Part shown: positions 16,504-25,058 of the stretch, piece by piece
How positions within the stretch are numbered: position 1 is the stretch's first letter
Layout: every line of letters begins with the position of its first letter
DNA from: Gemmiger formicilis
GTDB taxonomy: Bacteria; Bacillota; Clostridia; Oscillospirales; Ruminococcaceae
Assembly: GCF_018784445.1 (NCBI RefSeq)
Contig: NZ_WQOH01000052.1
Coordinates: forward strand, 1 to 40,633
Direction: 5' to 3'
DNA length: 40,633 nucleotides
Program-made: the position numbers and the translations under genes
Notes under the pieces: model-generated
The model's database searches: none
Told to the model about the DNA's origin: nothing
Seen by the model: only the letters and a program-made list of their open reading frames with translations

Positions 16504-18905
16504 ACCGTCGCCCCCTCGCCTAACCGGGTCGTCATGATCTGGTAGAGCTGGGTGTTTTTCGGGATGGGGTTCTTAAAGGGCAGGATCACATTTTCGTAAA
16601 TGAGAAGCCCCTCGCCGGGTTCGGAATTGTCCACATACCGTAATTGCTGGGGCGAAATGTTCAGCCGTTCCGCAAGGATTTTGCGGTCGCCGCTGGCCTG
16701 ATTGAGCAGGCAGATAAAGTCGCTGTTTTCCAAAATGTTCTCAATTTCCGGGGAGGAAAGCAGGTCTTTCACATTCTGCGTCGCACCTGTGGGAATCCCG
16801 CCCCACTTACGGAAACGCTTCCAAATCTCGCAGGAAAAGGCCGCCGTCTGTTCCTCACGCAAAAGCAGGTGGAACTCATCACAGAAATACCATGTCGCCT
16901 TGCCCTTACTGCGGTTTTGGGTGACGCGCCCCCAAATCTGGTCTTGGACAATGAGCATACCGATTTTCTTTAGTTGCTTGCCCAGCTCCTTGATGTCAAA
17001 GGCCACAATGCGGTTTTTGATGTCGATGTTGGTTCTGTGGTTGAACACATTTAAGCTACCGGACACATACAGGTCAAGGGCCTGCGCCACCCGGTCAGCC
17101 TCCGGGATATGCTGGTCTAACAGGGCTTTGTGCAGGTCTGCAAGGATGGGCATATTTTCCGGCTTGGGGTCTGCCAGATAAGGCCGGTAGATCACCTGTA
17201 CCGCCCGGTCGATCACCGTCTTTTCAATGGCTTCCAGCCCGTTCTTGCCGCCCATGACAAGCTCACAGAACGACAGCACAAAGTCGGATTTCAAGGCCAG
17301 CGGGTTTTCGTCCTCGGAGTAATTCAGGTTGATGTCCAGCGGGTTCACATAGTTTTTGCTGGTAGGCGACAGCTTCACCACCTGCCCATGCAGCCGCTTC
17401 ACAAGGGGGTAATACTCGGCCTCTGGATCACAGATATACACATCGTCCGGGGTGCAGAGGAACACGCTCAAAATTTCTGATTTACAGCTCATACTTTTGC
17501 CGCTTCCCGGTGTCCCCAGCTTTAGCCCGTTGGGACACCTCGCCCGTTTGCGGTCGAGCATAATCATGTTGCCGGTCTTGGCGTTGATCCCGTAATACAT
17601 GGCGTCGCCGCCCTGAAAAAGCTCCTGCGTTACAAAGGGGACGAACACGGCCACGCTGGAAGTCGTCAGGGAGCGTTCAATCTGGATGTGGCTGGCCCCC
17701 AGCGGCAGGCTGCTCATAAGCCCCTGTTCCTGCTGGTAGTCCAGCCGTACAAGGGAACAGTTGTATTTCTGGGCGATCCCGGCAGCCCAGAACACATCGT
17801 TTTCCAGCTTTTGCCGGGTGTCTGCGGTGTTCAGCACCAAAAAGGTAAGCTGAAACATTCGTTCATTCCGGCTCTGCAAGGTCTTTAGCAGCTCCTTGGC
17901 GTCCTGCCCGTAGGTGGCAAGGTCGCTGGGAAGTATATCCATGTCGTAACCGCTTCTTACCGCCCGTTTCTGTTCCTGAATCTTCATGGCGTCAAGGTCG
18001 GTGATCTTGCGCTTGACCGTCTTAATGGCGTCGCTCTGGTCGATGGCCTGCACATGGAGGTTCACCACAATGCCGTTTTCCGTGTTGAGAAAGTCGGCCA
18101 GCATTTCATCCGACAGCTCCGGGGAGAGGATTTGCAGGAAGCTCACCGCCCCGTATTTGCCGCCCAGCCCGAACATCCGGGCATTGCCGAAGCGGAACGA
18201 GGACGGGGCGATAAAGTCCTTGGTAGAAAGCCCCGACGGGGCAAGCCACTTCCAGTCAAAGGAGAACGGTTCCCCGTCCGGGTGGAAAATGCTGTGCATG
18301 ACTTCCAGCCGTTCCTTGGCGTCCAGTCCCCACGCGGAGGCCCCCATGCTCTTGAAATATCCCAAAAGGTCGGTTTCGATCCGGCGCAGTCTGGCGCGGG
18401 CCATTTTCAGGCTGTCCGCCTCAATGGTGTAGGTCATAAATTTCCGCTTCATCAGGCCGTTGTTCCCGTTCACAAGCTGGTCTTGCAAAATGTCGGAATA
18501 CTCGCTGCGGATGTCGTCGAAGTCGTCCCCCTGCGCCCGGATTTCAAAGCTCTTGGCGTACTGCTTGGGGTCAATCTTGCGGTTGATAAAGGAAAACTGC
18601 ACATGAATGGAGGCGTCCAGATAGTTGTAGAGGTCGCACAGGTTTTCAAAGATGGCGGTCTTGGTGTCCGCCTGCGCCAGTTGGTAGCTGATGTCCGTAA
18701 ACTCAATGCACTTGGAAAAGGTGCGGGGCGTCACCCGGCATACGCCGTCCTGATACATGGCCTCATAGGGAATACTGGTCTGCGCCGAATGGGGCTTGCC
18801 GTCGCCCTTATACTTTCGGATGACAGCCTGAATTTCTTTCTTTTCGGCGCGGGTGAGCTTGACCGGCGCTTTTGCGCTCGTTTCGTTCTTTTGCTTTTTG
18901 GACAA
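16500..18905 (-). CDS. VirB4/TraE-type conjugation ATPase
   Basis: An 801-residue ATPase that powers assembly of the type IV secretion channel. The N-terminal VirB4 domain (about 40-420) is followed by the ATPase domain with Walker A LGTPGSGKS (463-471) and Walker B TWYFCDEFHLLL (671-682, Asp676/Glu677). The start is taken as TTG at 18,903-18,905, which has AAAAGGAGG 8 bases upstream; the open frame to 19,031 adds 42 residues unlike the family. With this start it overlaps the end of prgI by 98 bases, a long overlap that implies coupled translation. Confidence 0.92.
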   Translation of the reverse strand: MSKKQKNETSAKAPVKLTRAEKKEIQAVIRKYKGDGKPHSAQTSIPYEAMYQDGVCRVTPRTFSKCIEFTDISYQLAQADTKTAIFENLCDLYNYLDASIHVQFSFINRKIDPKQYAKSFEIRAQGDDFDDIRSEYSDILQDQLVNGNNGLMKRKFMTYTIEADSLKMARARLRRIETDLLGYFKSMGASAWGLDAKERLEVMHSIFHPDGEPFSFDWKWLAPSGLSTKDFIAPSSFRFGNARMFGLGGKYGAVSFLQILSPELSDEMLADFLNTENGIVVNLHVQAIDQSDAIKTVKRKITDLDAMKIQEQKRAVRSGYDMDILPSDLATYGQDAKELLKTLQSRNERMFQLTFLVLNTADTRQKLENDVFWAAGIAQKYNCSLVRLDYQQEQGLMSSLPLGASHIQIERSLTTSSVAVFVPFVTQELFQGGDAMYYGINAKTGNMIMLDRKRARCPNGLKLGTPGSGKSMSCKSEILSVFLCTPDDVYICDPEAEYYPLVKRLHGQVVKLSPTSKNYVNPLDINLNYSEDENPLALKSDFVLSFCELVMGGKNGLEAIEKTVIDRAVQVIYRPYLADPKPENMPILADLHKALLDQHIPEADRVAQALDLYVSGSLNVFNHRTNIDIKNRIVAFDIKELGKQLKKIGMLIVQDQIWGRVTQNRSKGKATWYFCDEFHLLLREEQTAAFSCEIWKRFRKWGGIPTGATQNVKDLLSSPEIENILENSDFICLLNQASGDRKILAERLNISPQQLRYVDNSEPGEGLLIYENVILPFKNPIPKNTQLYQIMTTRLGEGATV

Positions 18906-19257
18906 TGGCGTTGACCTCCTTTTCCATTTGGGATTGCCGCACAAGGGCGGTATAAGCGTTGTTGGTCTGGTAGGGGCGTTCCTTGGGCTGGATGAAGCAG
19001 CACTCGACGATCTGGCGCGCCACCACTTCAAGGGGCTGGCCGTGTTTTTCGTAAAGCGCCAGCAGAAAGCCCGGCAGCATGGCGAACACCATAATGAGCG
19101 CCGCCGCGCTGGTCGGGACGCGGCCCCGGATCAAAAAGAAAAGCGGGATGCCTACAAGCAGCGCACCGCCAAAACAAATGAGCTGGCGTTTCGTCAGCCC
19201 GAATACTACCTTGGATTTGACCTTGGTTAAATCCTTGGGGACAGTTACATAAGCCAT
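18808..19257 (-). CDS. PrgI-family conjugation membrane protein
   Basis: A 149-residue protein (MAYVTVPKDLTKVKSKVVFG) with two membrane helices (about 25-44 and 49-69) and a soluble tail. PrgI/VirB3-like proteins sit next to VirB4 in Gram-positive conjugation systems and are thought to anchor the ATPase to the membrane. The segment RQIVECCFIQPKERPYQTNN is typical of the family. The ATG at 19,257 has CGAGGTGA upstream. The last 33 or so codons lie over the start of virB4. Confidence 0.88.
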   Translation of the reverse strand: MAYVTVPKDLTKVKSKVVFGLTKRQLICFGGALLVGIPLFFLIRGRVPTSAAALIMVFAMLPGFLLALYEKHGQPLEVVARQIVECCFIQPKERPYQTNNAYTALVRQSQMEKEVNAIVQKAKERNERKSAGQAHPRRKERNSGCHPKV

Positions 19258-19263
19258 AAAAAG

Positions 19264-19827
19264 TCACCTCGTTTCTGGTACGGACAGGGAAAAATCGCTG
19301 TCCACTTCGTTGCCCCACGCATCCCAGCCGGGGATTTTCTGTCTGGCAAACAGTTCTGCGCGGGGCAGGTCGCCCGCAAGCTCTATGATTTTCTCGCGGG
19401 TAATGTCTGGTTTCTTGCTGTGTTCCTCCACCGGGGAAATGATAAACTGATGGACGCTTTTGGAGTAACGCTTGGGATGGCCCCGCTTGGCAAGCAGGCA
19501 GATTTCCGCGTTTCCTCTCGTCCAGTAGCCCAGCCCGTAAAACCATGTGGGGCTTTTGCGGTTCAATTTCAGCCAGATAAAGGCCACGGTCTTAAAGGTG
19601 AAGCCCCACGCCTTAATCAGACGCAGCGCCTCCGGGAGCTGGGGGAAAGTTGCCCACAAAAATAAGAGGCAGTCTTTTTCCGCCAGCGTTTCCACCGGCA
19701 GGGCGCACAGCTCGTCAATGCTCATGGTGGGATAGTGATGTTCCGCCGCCCCTGTCCGCTTGCACTCATATCGCCACGGCGGGTCGGCGTAAAGGATGTT
19801 GTAGGTTTTCTTTTGTGTTTCCTCGAT
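19264..19827 (-). CDS. MT-A70-family adenine methyltransferase, probable AUC start
   Basis: The frame encodes YNILYADPPWRYECK, the catalytic DPPW motif of MT-A70 N6-adenine methyltransferases, then LLFLWATFPQLPEALRLIKA, FKTVAFIWLKLN and REKIIELAGDLPRAELFARQ. The first ATG (19,725) lies after DPPW and would give a dead 153-residue protein. Upstream the frame is open to the TAA of the TrbL gene (19,849-19,851). It holds no ATG, GTG or TTG, but ATC at 19,825-19,827 stands 9 bases after AGGAGGA. Starting there gives 187 residues with the full catalytic domain. AUC is a rare start, so this is inference. It may modify element DNA together with the C5 methylase. Confidence 0.82.
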   Translation of the reverse strand: MEETQKKTYNILYADPPWRYECKRTGAAEHHYPTMSIDELCALPVETLAEKDCLLFLWATFPQLPEALRLIKAWGFTFKTVAFIWLKLNRKSPTWFYGLGYWTRGNAEICLLAKRGHPKRYSKSVHQFIISPVEEHSKKPDITREKIIELAGDLPRAELFARQKIPGWDAWGNEVDSDFSLSVPETR

Positions 19828-19848
19828 AGCTGGTATTCCTCCTGTCTG

Positions 19849-20712
19849 TTAATGTGCGGTAAATACGGCTTTCGATATGCTGCCGGTCTTGAACAGACAG
19901 AAGCAAAGCAAAACGGTATAGCCCATACAGCCCCAGATCGCGCCGGATATGTCGTCGGCGGTTCCGATCTGCTGGATCAGCACCGCATAAATCCCGACAA
20001 CCACCATGATTAAAAAGGCTTGGAAGCCCAGCGCAAGCAGGGATTTCAAGTAGTTCTGGCCCATGCCGCGCCACTCTGCATTGCCCAGCGTGGCAAGGGG
20101 GATCGGCCCCAATGCGGTCACGGCGTAAATTTCAATCATTCTTCCATAGGTCACAAGGAAAATGCAGATGGAAAGAATGTTCATCGTCAGCCCCACAACA
20201 AGGGTCTGGAACCACAGGCCCAGCAGCGGCCCGATGTCCATTGCTTCAAGGCGGCTTTCCAGATCGGGGAGCAGCGTGTCAAAATCAATGCTGGTATCTC
20301 CGATAATCACCCCGGCGCTCTGGTTGACGACCTGTTGGGTGGCGTCAAATACGCCCATGACGATATTCCATGTGTTCGTCACAATGAGGATGGCAAAGGC
20401 GCTTTTGAAAATCCAGCGGAAGAACATGGAGCTGTCGAAGTCGTGCATATTGTTCTTTTCCACAATCATGTCGATCAGCTCATAGCACATCACGAGGGCG
20501 AGAATGGCCGCCGCAATGGGGACGATAACCGTTTCGGACAGGTTTTGCAGCATGGAGAAAATGCCGCCGTTCCAGTCCTGCGGGGTACTGCCCACATCCG
20601 ACGCGATTTCCCCGACTTTGGTATTGACTGTGTTAAACAGGCCGGACAGGTTGCCCATGATACCGTCGATCAGGATTCCTTTGATCCATTCCCCGATTAA
20701 ATCACCGATCAT
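19849..20712 (-). CDS. TrbL/VirB6-like channel protein (CD1112 type)
   Basis: A 287-residue polytopic membrane protein. It begins MIGDLIGEWIKGILIDGIMG, an amphipathic start. Hydrophobic segments fall near 62-82, 99-122, 168-195, 196-215, 230-250 and 258-278. It resembles the CD1112-type VirB6/TrbL proteins that form the inner-membrane part of the mating channel. GAAAGGAGG precedes the ATG at 20,712. The methyltransferase follows in the same frame directly after its stop. Confidence 0.87.
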   Translation of the reverse strand: MIGDLIGEWIKGILIDGIMGNLSGLFNTVNTKVGEIASDVGSTPQDWNGGIFSMLQNLSETVIVPIAAAILALVMCYELIDMIVEKNNMHDFDSSMFFRWIFKSAFAILIVTNTWNIVMGVFDATQQVVNQSAGVIIGDTSIDFDTLLPDLESRLEAMDIGPLLGLWFQTLVVGLTMNILSICIFLVTYGRMIEIYAVTALGPIPLATLGNAEWRGMGQNYLKSLLALGFQAFLIMVVVGIYAVLIQQIGTADDISGAIWGCMGYTVLLCFCLFKTGSISKAVFTAH

Positions 20713-20730
20713 GTGGGGACACCTCCTTTC

Positions 20731-20760
20731 CCGCGCCCTCCCAGATCAGAGAGGGCGCGG
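20731..20760 (-). promoter_or_regulatory. GC-rich hairpin just upstream of the TrbL ribosome binding site
   Basis: A perfect 10-bp inverted repeat CCGCGCCCTC/GAGGGCGCGG (20,731-20,740 with 20,751-20,760). On the minus strand it is followed at once by GGAAAGGAGG rather than a T-run, so it is not a terminator in that direction. It may be an RNA-processing or stability element between maff2 and the TrbL gene. Confidence 0.55.
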
Positions 20761-20783
20761 AGGGTTTTCTAACACACATGGGG

Positions 20784-20999
20784 TTATCCCAGCAGCCCGG
20801 ACAGCAGAGGAACAAGTGTCATGCCGATCAGGGCAACACCACCTCCGGCGACAAGCTGCTTGATTCCCTGGCTCTTGCTCGCCGGGTTGTCCGCCCCGTA
20901 TCCCTCCAAAAGATTGACGCCGCCCCATACGCAAAGCGCGCCGCCGAGGCCCACAACAATGGTCTGCAAAGTATCAACTGCACTATTGAAAAATTCCAT
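20784..20999 (-). CDS. Maff2-family small membrane protein
   Basis: A 71-residue protein with two hydrophobic helices (about 10-32 and 47-70) around a polar loop LEGYGADNPASKSQGIKQLV. This is the pattern of the Maff2 family and is reminiscent of VirB2-type pilins. It is always found beside the TrbL-like gene in CTn elements (family knowledge), so it may be a channel or pilin-like subunit. The ribosome binding site TGGAGGTAAATTT precedes the ATG. A terminator-like hairpin lies just upstream. Confidence 0.85.
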   Translation of the reverse strand: MEFFNSAVDTLQTIVVGLGGALCVWGGVNLLEGYGADNPASKSQGIKQLVAGGGVALIGMTLVPLLSGLLG

Positions 21000-21041
21000 A
21001 AATTTACCTCCATAAATTCAGATCGTGATGGTGTTTGGGTA

Positions 21042-21066
21042 CAAAAAAGCCGCCATACATAGCGGC
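21042..21066 (-). terminator. intra-operon terminator upstream of maff2
   Basis: On the minus strand, GCCGC...GCGGC is followed by TTTTTTG (A-run 21,042-21,047 on plus). It stands between the 75-aa gene and maff2, only about 40 bp before the maff2 ATG. There is no obvious second promoter, so it probably acts as a partial terminator that sets the ratio of upstream and downstream transfer genes. Confidence 0.55.
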
Positions 21067-21094
21067 AGCCTCACAATCCGCAGACGGCCCGGAG

Positions 21095-21322
21095 TTACTG
21101 GCCGTCCCGCCATTTCAGCACAGCCAGCGAAAAAATCTCGCCCCATGCTTCACACAGTCTGCGGTCTATTTCCCTTACAAGTTCTTCGGCTTCCCCGTCC
21201 GTGGGCGGGGTATCATGTTCCGCAATCCACTGGCACAGAACCGCAGCGGAAATGATCGCCCGGTAGATTTCTTTCTCATACCTGAAATAATCCGCAAATG
21301 TCCATTCGTCCGAGTGTCCCAT
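21095..21322 (-). CDS. small conserved ICE protein of unknown function
   Basis: A 75-residue soluble, helical, acidic protein beginning MGHSDEWTFADYFRYEKEIY, with a central segment RAIISAAVLCQWIAEHDTPP and a C-terminal helix ELVREIDRRLCEAWGEIFSL. AAAGGAG stands 8 bases before the ATG. It sits between the coupling protein and maff2. I recognise no domain. Confidence 0.75.
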   Translation of the reverse strand: MGHSDEWTFADYFRYEKEIYRAIISAAVLCQWIAEHDTPPTDGEAEELVREIDRRLCEAWGEIFSLAVLKWRDGQ

Positions 21323-21350
21323 CGGTCACGCTCCTTTCTCTATGGCCGCT

Positions 21351-23156
21351 TTATTCTACGGCAAAATCTTCATCCGACAGCTCAATGTCGTAGAGGTCAA
21401 AGGGTTCGTCCTCCGTTATCACGCGCCGCTTTTTCCGGCGCAGGGACGACAGGTAGCTGTCCACATCAAAGGTGTTCTTTTTGTCGGCGTCCGAGAGGTA
21501 TTGATAGCGGGGGTGGCGGGTGATGTCGTATTTCTCACTGAAAAACGGCCTCACGCCGCGCACCTGCAAAATACACTTGCCTCCGTCCATCGTTGCAATT
21601 TCGTCTTGGCTCATCAGCTCCTTTCCGAGTTTTTGGTAATTCAGTCCGTGGGAGGTCTGCGCGCCCCGGTTCTCGCTCTGGTTGTAGCTGTCAATGGTTT
21701 CCTTGCCCAGCACCTCCGCAATCTCCTTGGCGTTTTTGCCCCGGCCACTAAGGAACAGCGTACAGTCGCAGTTGTCGGAAATGATTTCCGCCGCGTCCTT
21801 GTAAATGGCCTTTAGCTGCGACTGGCTCTGCAAAATAATAGAAGCCGAGATTTCCCGGCTTCGTATGGTGGCAATCAGCTTGTCAAAGTTTGGAATCTGG
21901 CCGATGTTGGCGAACTCGTCCAGAATCAGCCGCACATGGACGGGCAGCCGCCCGCCGTATTTGTCGTCGGCCCGGTCGCACAAAAGGTTGATAAGCTGGC
22001 TTTGCACCATTGCCAGAATGAAATTAAAGGTCGTGTCCGTGTCCGACATAATCAGGAACAGGGCCGTTTTTTTATCCCCGATGGTATCAAGTTCCAGTTC
22101 GTCGTCCTCCATCAGCTCCCGCACCTCCTTGATGTCAAAAGGCGCTAATCTGGCTCCGCAGCTTATCAAGATGGAGCTGCGGGTCTTGCCTGCCGACAGC
22201 AGGAATTTACGGTACTGGCGCACCGCAAAATGTTCCGGGTCTTTTTCTTCCAGCCGTTCAAACATCTGGTCTACCGGGGATTGAAATTCTGGGTCGTCCT
22301 CGCGGGCTTCACTGGCATTTATCATTTCAAGCAGCGTAGTGAAATTCATTTCATCGTCCGGCGCTTCGTACCAGATATAGCCAATGAGGGCCGAATACAG
22401 CAGGCGTTCCGATTTGATCCAAAAATCTTCGGCGCTCTTTTCGCCCTCGCCCTTGGTGTTGCAGATCAGCGTGTTTACCAGCTTCAAAATGTCCTTTTCC
22501 GAATGGATGTAGCGAAACGGGTTATAGCGCATACTCTTGGAAAAGTTAATGGTATTCAGCACTTTTACCCGGTAGCCGCACCGCACAAGGAGCTGGCCCA
22601 CTTCGCCGATCAGACTTCCTTTCGGGTCAGTAATCACGAATGAGGTCGGGTAGTCCTTGGACACGCACTGCATAAGGTTAGGCTTCACAAAGAACCGGGT
22701 CTTGCCGCTGCCGGAACCGCCGATCACCAGCACATTTTTGTTCCGGGCGGTCTTGGGGTCTTTGGGCCGGTTGTTCATGGTGAGGCGTTCCGTCTGGGTC
22801 AGGAGAATGTTGTTGTCAAACACCGGGTCGATGTACGGGGCTATATCTTTGGGGCCTCCCCAACGGGCGCTGCCGTACTCGACGCCCCGGCGGTATTTCT
22901 TGGCGTTCTTGCTCTTGCAGTACACCATCAGCCGCAGTGCCACCGCACCGGCCACGCCCACCGCCAGATCGAACAGGTGGAAGCTGGGGGCGGCGCTTTC
23001 AAAGGCAAGGGAAAAGCCGTCCGCAAGGTGCAATAGCTTTTCCGACAAGTCCGCCCCAGCCGCCAGCCGGTAGGTCTGTCCCAGCTTGCCGAACAGGTAA
23101 ACAAACAGCAGGTAGGGCAGGTTTGCGATTATCAGCTTTTTCATTTCCGGCTTCAT
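21351..23156 (-). CDS. VirD4/TraG-type coupling protein
   Basis: A 601-residue type IV coupling ATPase that connects the relaxosome to the channel. Two N-terminal membrane segments (about 8-24 and 62-80) precede RRGVEYGSARWG, typical of TraG/VirD4. Walker A is GGSGSGKT (146-153); Walker B is LILDEFANIG (410-419, Asp413/Glu414). The C-terminus is rich in Asp/Glu (DLYDIELSDEDF), as in other coupling proteins that bind relaxosome partners. The ATG at 23,156 overlaps the end of pcfB. Confidence 0.94.
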   Translation of the reverse strand: MKPEMKKLIIANLPYLLFVYLFGKLGQTYRLAAGADLSEKLLHLADGFSLAFESAAPSFHLFDLAVGVAGAVALRLMVYCKSKNAKKYRRGVEYGSARWGGPKDIAPYIDPVFDNNILLTQTERLTMNNRPKDPKTARNKNVLVIGGSGSGKTRFFVKPNLMQCVSKDYPTSFVITDPKGSLIGEVGQLLVRCGYRVKVLNTINFSKSMRYNPFRYIHSEKDILKLVNTLICNTKGEGEKSAEDFWIKSERLLYSALIGYIWYEAPDDEMNFTTLLEMINASEAREDDPEFQSPVDQMFERLEEKDPEHFAVRQYRKFLLSAGKTRSSILISCGARLAPFDIKEVRELMEDDELELDTIGDKKTALFLIMSDTDTTFNFILAMVQSQLINLLCDRADDKYGGRLPVHVRLILDEFANIGQIPNFDKLIATIRSREISASIILQSQSQLKAIYKDAAEIISDNCDCTLFLSGRGKNAKEIAEVLGKETIDSYNQSENRGAQTSHGLNYQKLGKELMSQDEIATMDGGKCILQVRGVRPFFSEKYDITRHPRYQYLSDADKKNTFDVDSYLSSLRRKKRRVITEDEPFDLYDIELSDEDFAVE

Positions 23157-23629
23157 CGTGACAGCCCCCTTTCCTTGATTTTCTCCTTGGCCTGCTGGCT
23201 GCTTCTGGCAGCTGCCTTTTCTTTCAGGACGGCAAGGGCCTTTCGGATGGAGGGGCGTTCCTGCTGTTTGAGCTTCTTGGCTGTAAACTCCTTAAACGCC
23301 TGTTCCAGATTGTCCACCTGCTTGGATTTGAAAATCACGATATACCGGGGCGGATGGGTAGTGCGGTCTTTCCGCAGAGTAAAATCAATGTCGTATTTCT
23401 TGGCGCAGGGCTTAAACAGGCCGATGTTGGCGTCGGTGATCTCAATGTTGGACAGGGCGGAACCGTCCTTTTTGAGCTGCCGTAAGCTCTGCTGGCCGTG
23501 ATGGGCCTTGCCCGTCCCTTTCTGCCGGGCGGCCAGATATTTTCGGATGGCCGCTTGCAGCACTTGGGCGGTGAGCTTGCCCGTCTTAACCGCTAACGCT
23601 ATGGTTTTCTGGTCTACTTCTTCCTGCAA
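23153..23629 (-). CDS. PcfB-family relaxosome protein
   Basis: A 158-residue protein of the PcfB (DUF3801) family, which bridges relaxase and coupling protein (known for pCF10; transferred here by family). The N-terminus EEVDQKTIALAVKTGKLTAQ and the central IEITDANIGLFKPCAKKYDIDF are characteristic. The C-terminal 45 residues are strongly basic. The start is TTG at 23,627-23,629, with AAGGAGGGATAGCAG upstream. Its last bases overlap the coupling protein start. Confidence 0.85.
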   Translation of the reverse strand: MQEEVDQKTIALAVKTGKLTAQVLQAAIRKYLAARQKGTGKAHHGQQSLRQLKKDGSALSNIEITDANIGLFKPCAKKYDIDFTLRKDRTTHPPRYIVIFKSKQVDNLEQAFKEFTAKKLKQQERPSIRKALAVLKEKAAARSSQQAKEKIKERGLSR

Positions 23630-23671
23630 CTGCTATCCCTCCTTTGGAAAGTCAGCAGGCAGGCGGATGGC

Positions 23672-23884
23672 TTAAATCCGCACCCGCAGGCCAGAGAGGT
23701 CGTCGGCATGGATTCCCACCAGATACCAGTTCTCGGCCATTTCAATGCGGGTCGGCCTCCATCTGCCGCCCACCATCACATCAAAAGTTTCTCCGCAGTG
23801 CAGGCCGCCGTAATAGTCTGCAAGGTCAAAGCGGATGTCGTAGCGGTCTGTCTGCTCGTCAAAAATCAAAGCACCCTGTTTCAT
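23672..23884 (-). CDS. DUF5348 protein
   Basis: A 70-residue beta-rich protein. ALIFDEQTDRYDIRFDLADY, GGLHCGETFDV and RWRPTRIEMAENWYLVGI match the DUF5348 family, which is common in Firmicute ICEs and of unknown function. GAAAGGAGG precedes the ATG. It lies between the DUF6017 protein and pcfB. Confidence 0.8.
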   Translation of the reverse strand: MKQGALIFDEQTDRYDIRFDLADYYGGLHCGETFDVMVGGRWRPTRIEMAENWYLVGIHADDLSGLRVRI

Positions 23885-23899
23885 AGGGTCGTCCTCCTT

Positions 23900-25027
23900 T
23901 CAGATTTTGCCTGTGTTCATGTCGTGGGCCACCAGCGCCGTGTAATAGCCGTTGATGGTGCTTGGGGCGTTGAACAGAACCGCCAGCAGGTATTTTTTGA
24001 TGTTCCGTATTTCCGTGGTGTTTTTGCTGATACAGTCAAAGACAAACTCAATGTGAGAACTGTCCAGTTTCATCAGCTTGGATTTCACCAGCTCGGCGGG
24101 GTAATCGTCCCCGGCAATGCGGATAGTCTTTCGGGCGCTGCATACGGTTTCCACCAGCAAGTCCACAATCTCGTCCAGCATATCCCGGTCAATCCCCTTG
24201 GCGTACTGGCAAAGGTGTTCATACTCGATGTTGTCCTTGATGATCTCCCGATAAATCTCTACGGCGCTCTGTGATTTCGCTCCCGTTCCTTTCCGTTCCG
24301 GCGGCGCAGCCGCTTCTTCCCCCAAAGGAGAGGGAGGGGAAAGGATAGGAATGGAATCGGTATTTGATCCATCTGTCATTGATTTCTCTTTACTTGATCT
24401 ATCTTTATTTAATTGCGTTGGTTTTTCCTGCGTAGGGGTTTCCTGCGTTGGATTATCCAATGTTGGATTTTCCAATGTAGGTGAATCCGGCACAGGCTGG
24501 GGCTGTTCGTAAATGATGTAATCCGCCCCGCGCAGGCGGCCTTGGCTGTCACGCTCACGGGAACGCACGATATAGCCCGCCTTTTCCAGCTCCCGGACAG
24601 CCGCCCGGATCGCGTCGATCTGCTCCCGGTTGATAAGGGACAAGCCTTTCAGCGTAAAGTCCCAATCCTCCGGCAAGGACAGCATTTGCGACAGCAGGCC
24701 CTTGGCTTTCAGGGACAAGTCCTTGTTCCGCAGGTGGTGGTTGGACATCACCGTGTAGCCACGGTTTTTCTCCACTCGAAAAACTGCCATCTCGTCGTCC
24801 ACTCCTTTCACTTGAAATTTCACCGCACCGTCAAGGGCGGTGAGCTTGCCCGGCTGGTAGGGACATTCCTCATACACACAAAACTGGTACTTCCAGTGCG
24901 GGCGGTAGAAACGGCAGGTGCCGCAGTCCTCCGGCGATCCGGCCTCGCCGTTGTCAAAATGATCTGCGCCCGGCCTCGTCTGCATGAGCTGTTCAAAGGC
25001 CCGGTCGCTGCCGGAAGTAAAGTACAT
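23900..25027 (-). CDS. DUF6017 protein with N-terminal Cys-rich extension (replication or regulation)
   Basis: A 375-residue protein. Residues 1-79 form a Cys-rich module (Cys35, Cys38, Cys50, Cys55). From residue 80 (MAVFRVEKNRG) it matches the usual start of replication-initiator-like winged-helix proteins of these elements (KAKGLLSQMLSLPEDWDFTL, REQIDAIRAAVRELEKAGYI). A linker has five-residue repeats (PTLEN, PTLDN, PTQET, PTQEK). The C-terminal DUF6017 domain is about 255-375. The ATG at 25,025-25,027 has AAAGGAGG 9 bases upstream. A second site, AAAGGAG, stands 11 bases before the internal ATG at 24,790, so a 296-residue form may also be made. It is the first gene of the transfer operon. 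Confidence 0.8.
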   Translation of the reverse strand: MYFTSGSDRAFEQLMQTRPGADHFDNGEAGSPEDCGTCRFYRPHWKYQFCVYEECPYQPGKLTALDGAVKFQVKGVDDEMAVFRVEKNRGYTVMSNHHLRNKDLSLKAKGLLSQMLSLPEDWDFTLKGLSLINREQIDAIRAAVRELEKAGYIVRSRERDSQGRLRGADYIIYEQPQPVPDSPTLENPTLDNPTQETPTQEKPTQLNKDRSSKEKSMTDGSNTDSIPILSPPSPLGEEAAAPPERKGTGAKSQSAVEIYREIIKDNIEYEHLCQYAKGIDRDMLDEIVDLLVETVCSARKTIRIAGDDYPAELVKSKLMKLDSSHIEFVFDCISKNTTEIRNIKKYLLAVLFNAPSTINGYYTALVAHDMNTGKI

Positions 25028-25058
25028 AGGCGGTCGCCTCCTTTCTGGTTTTGGGCGC

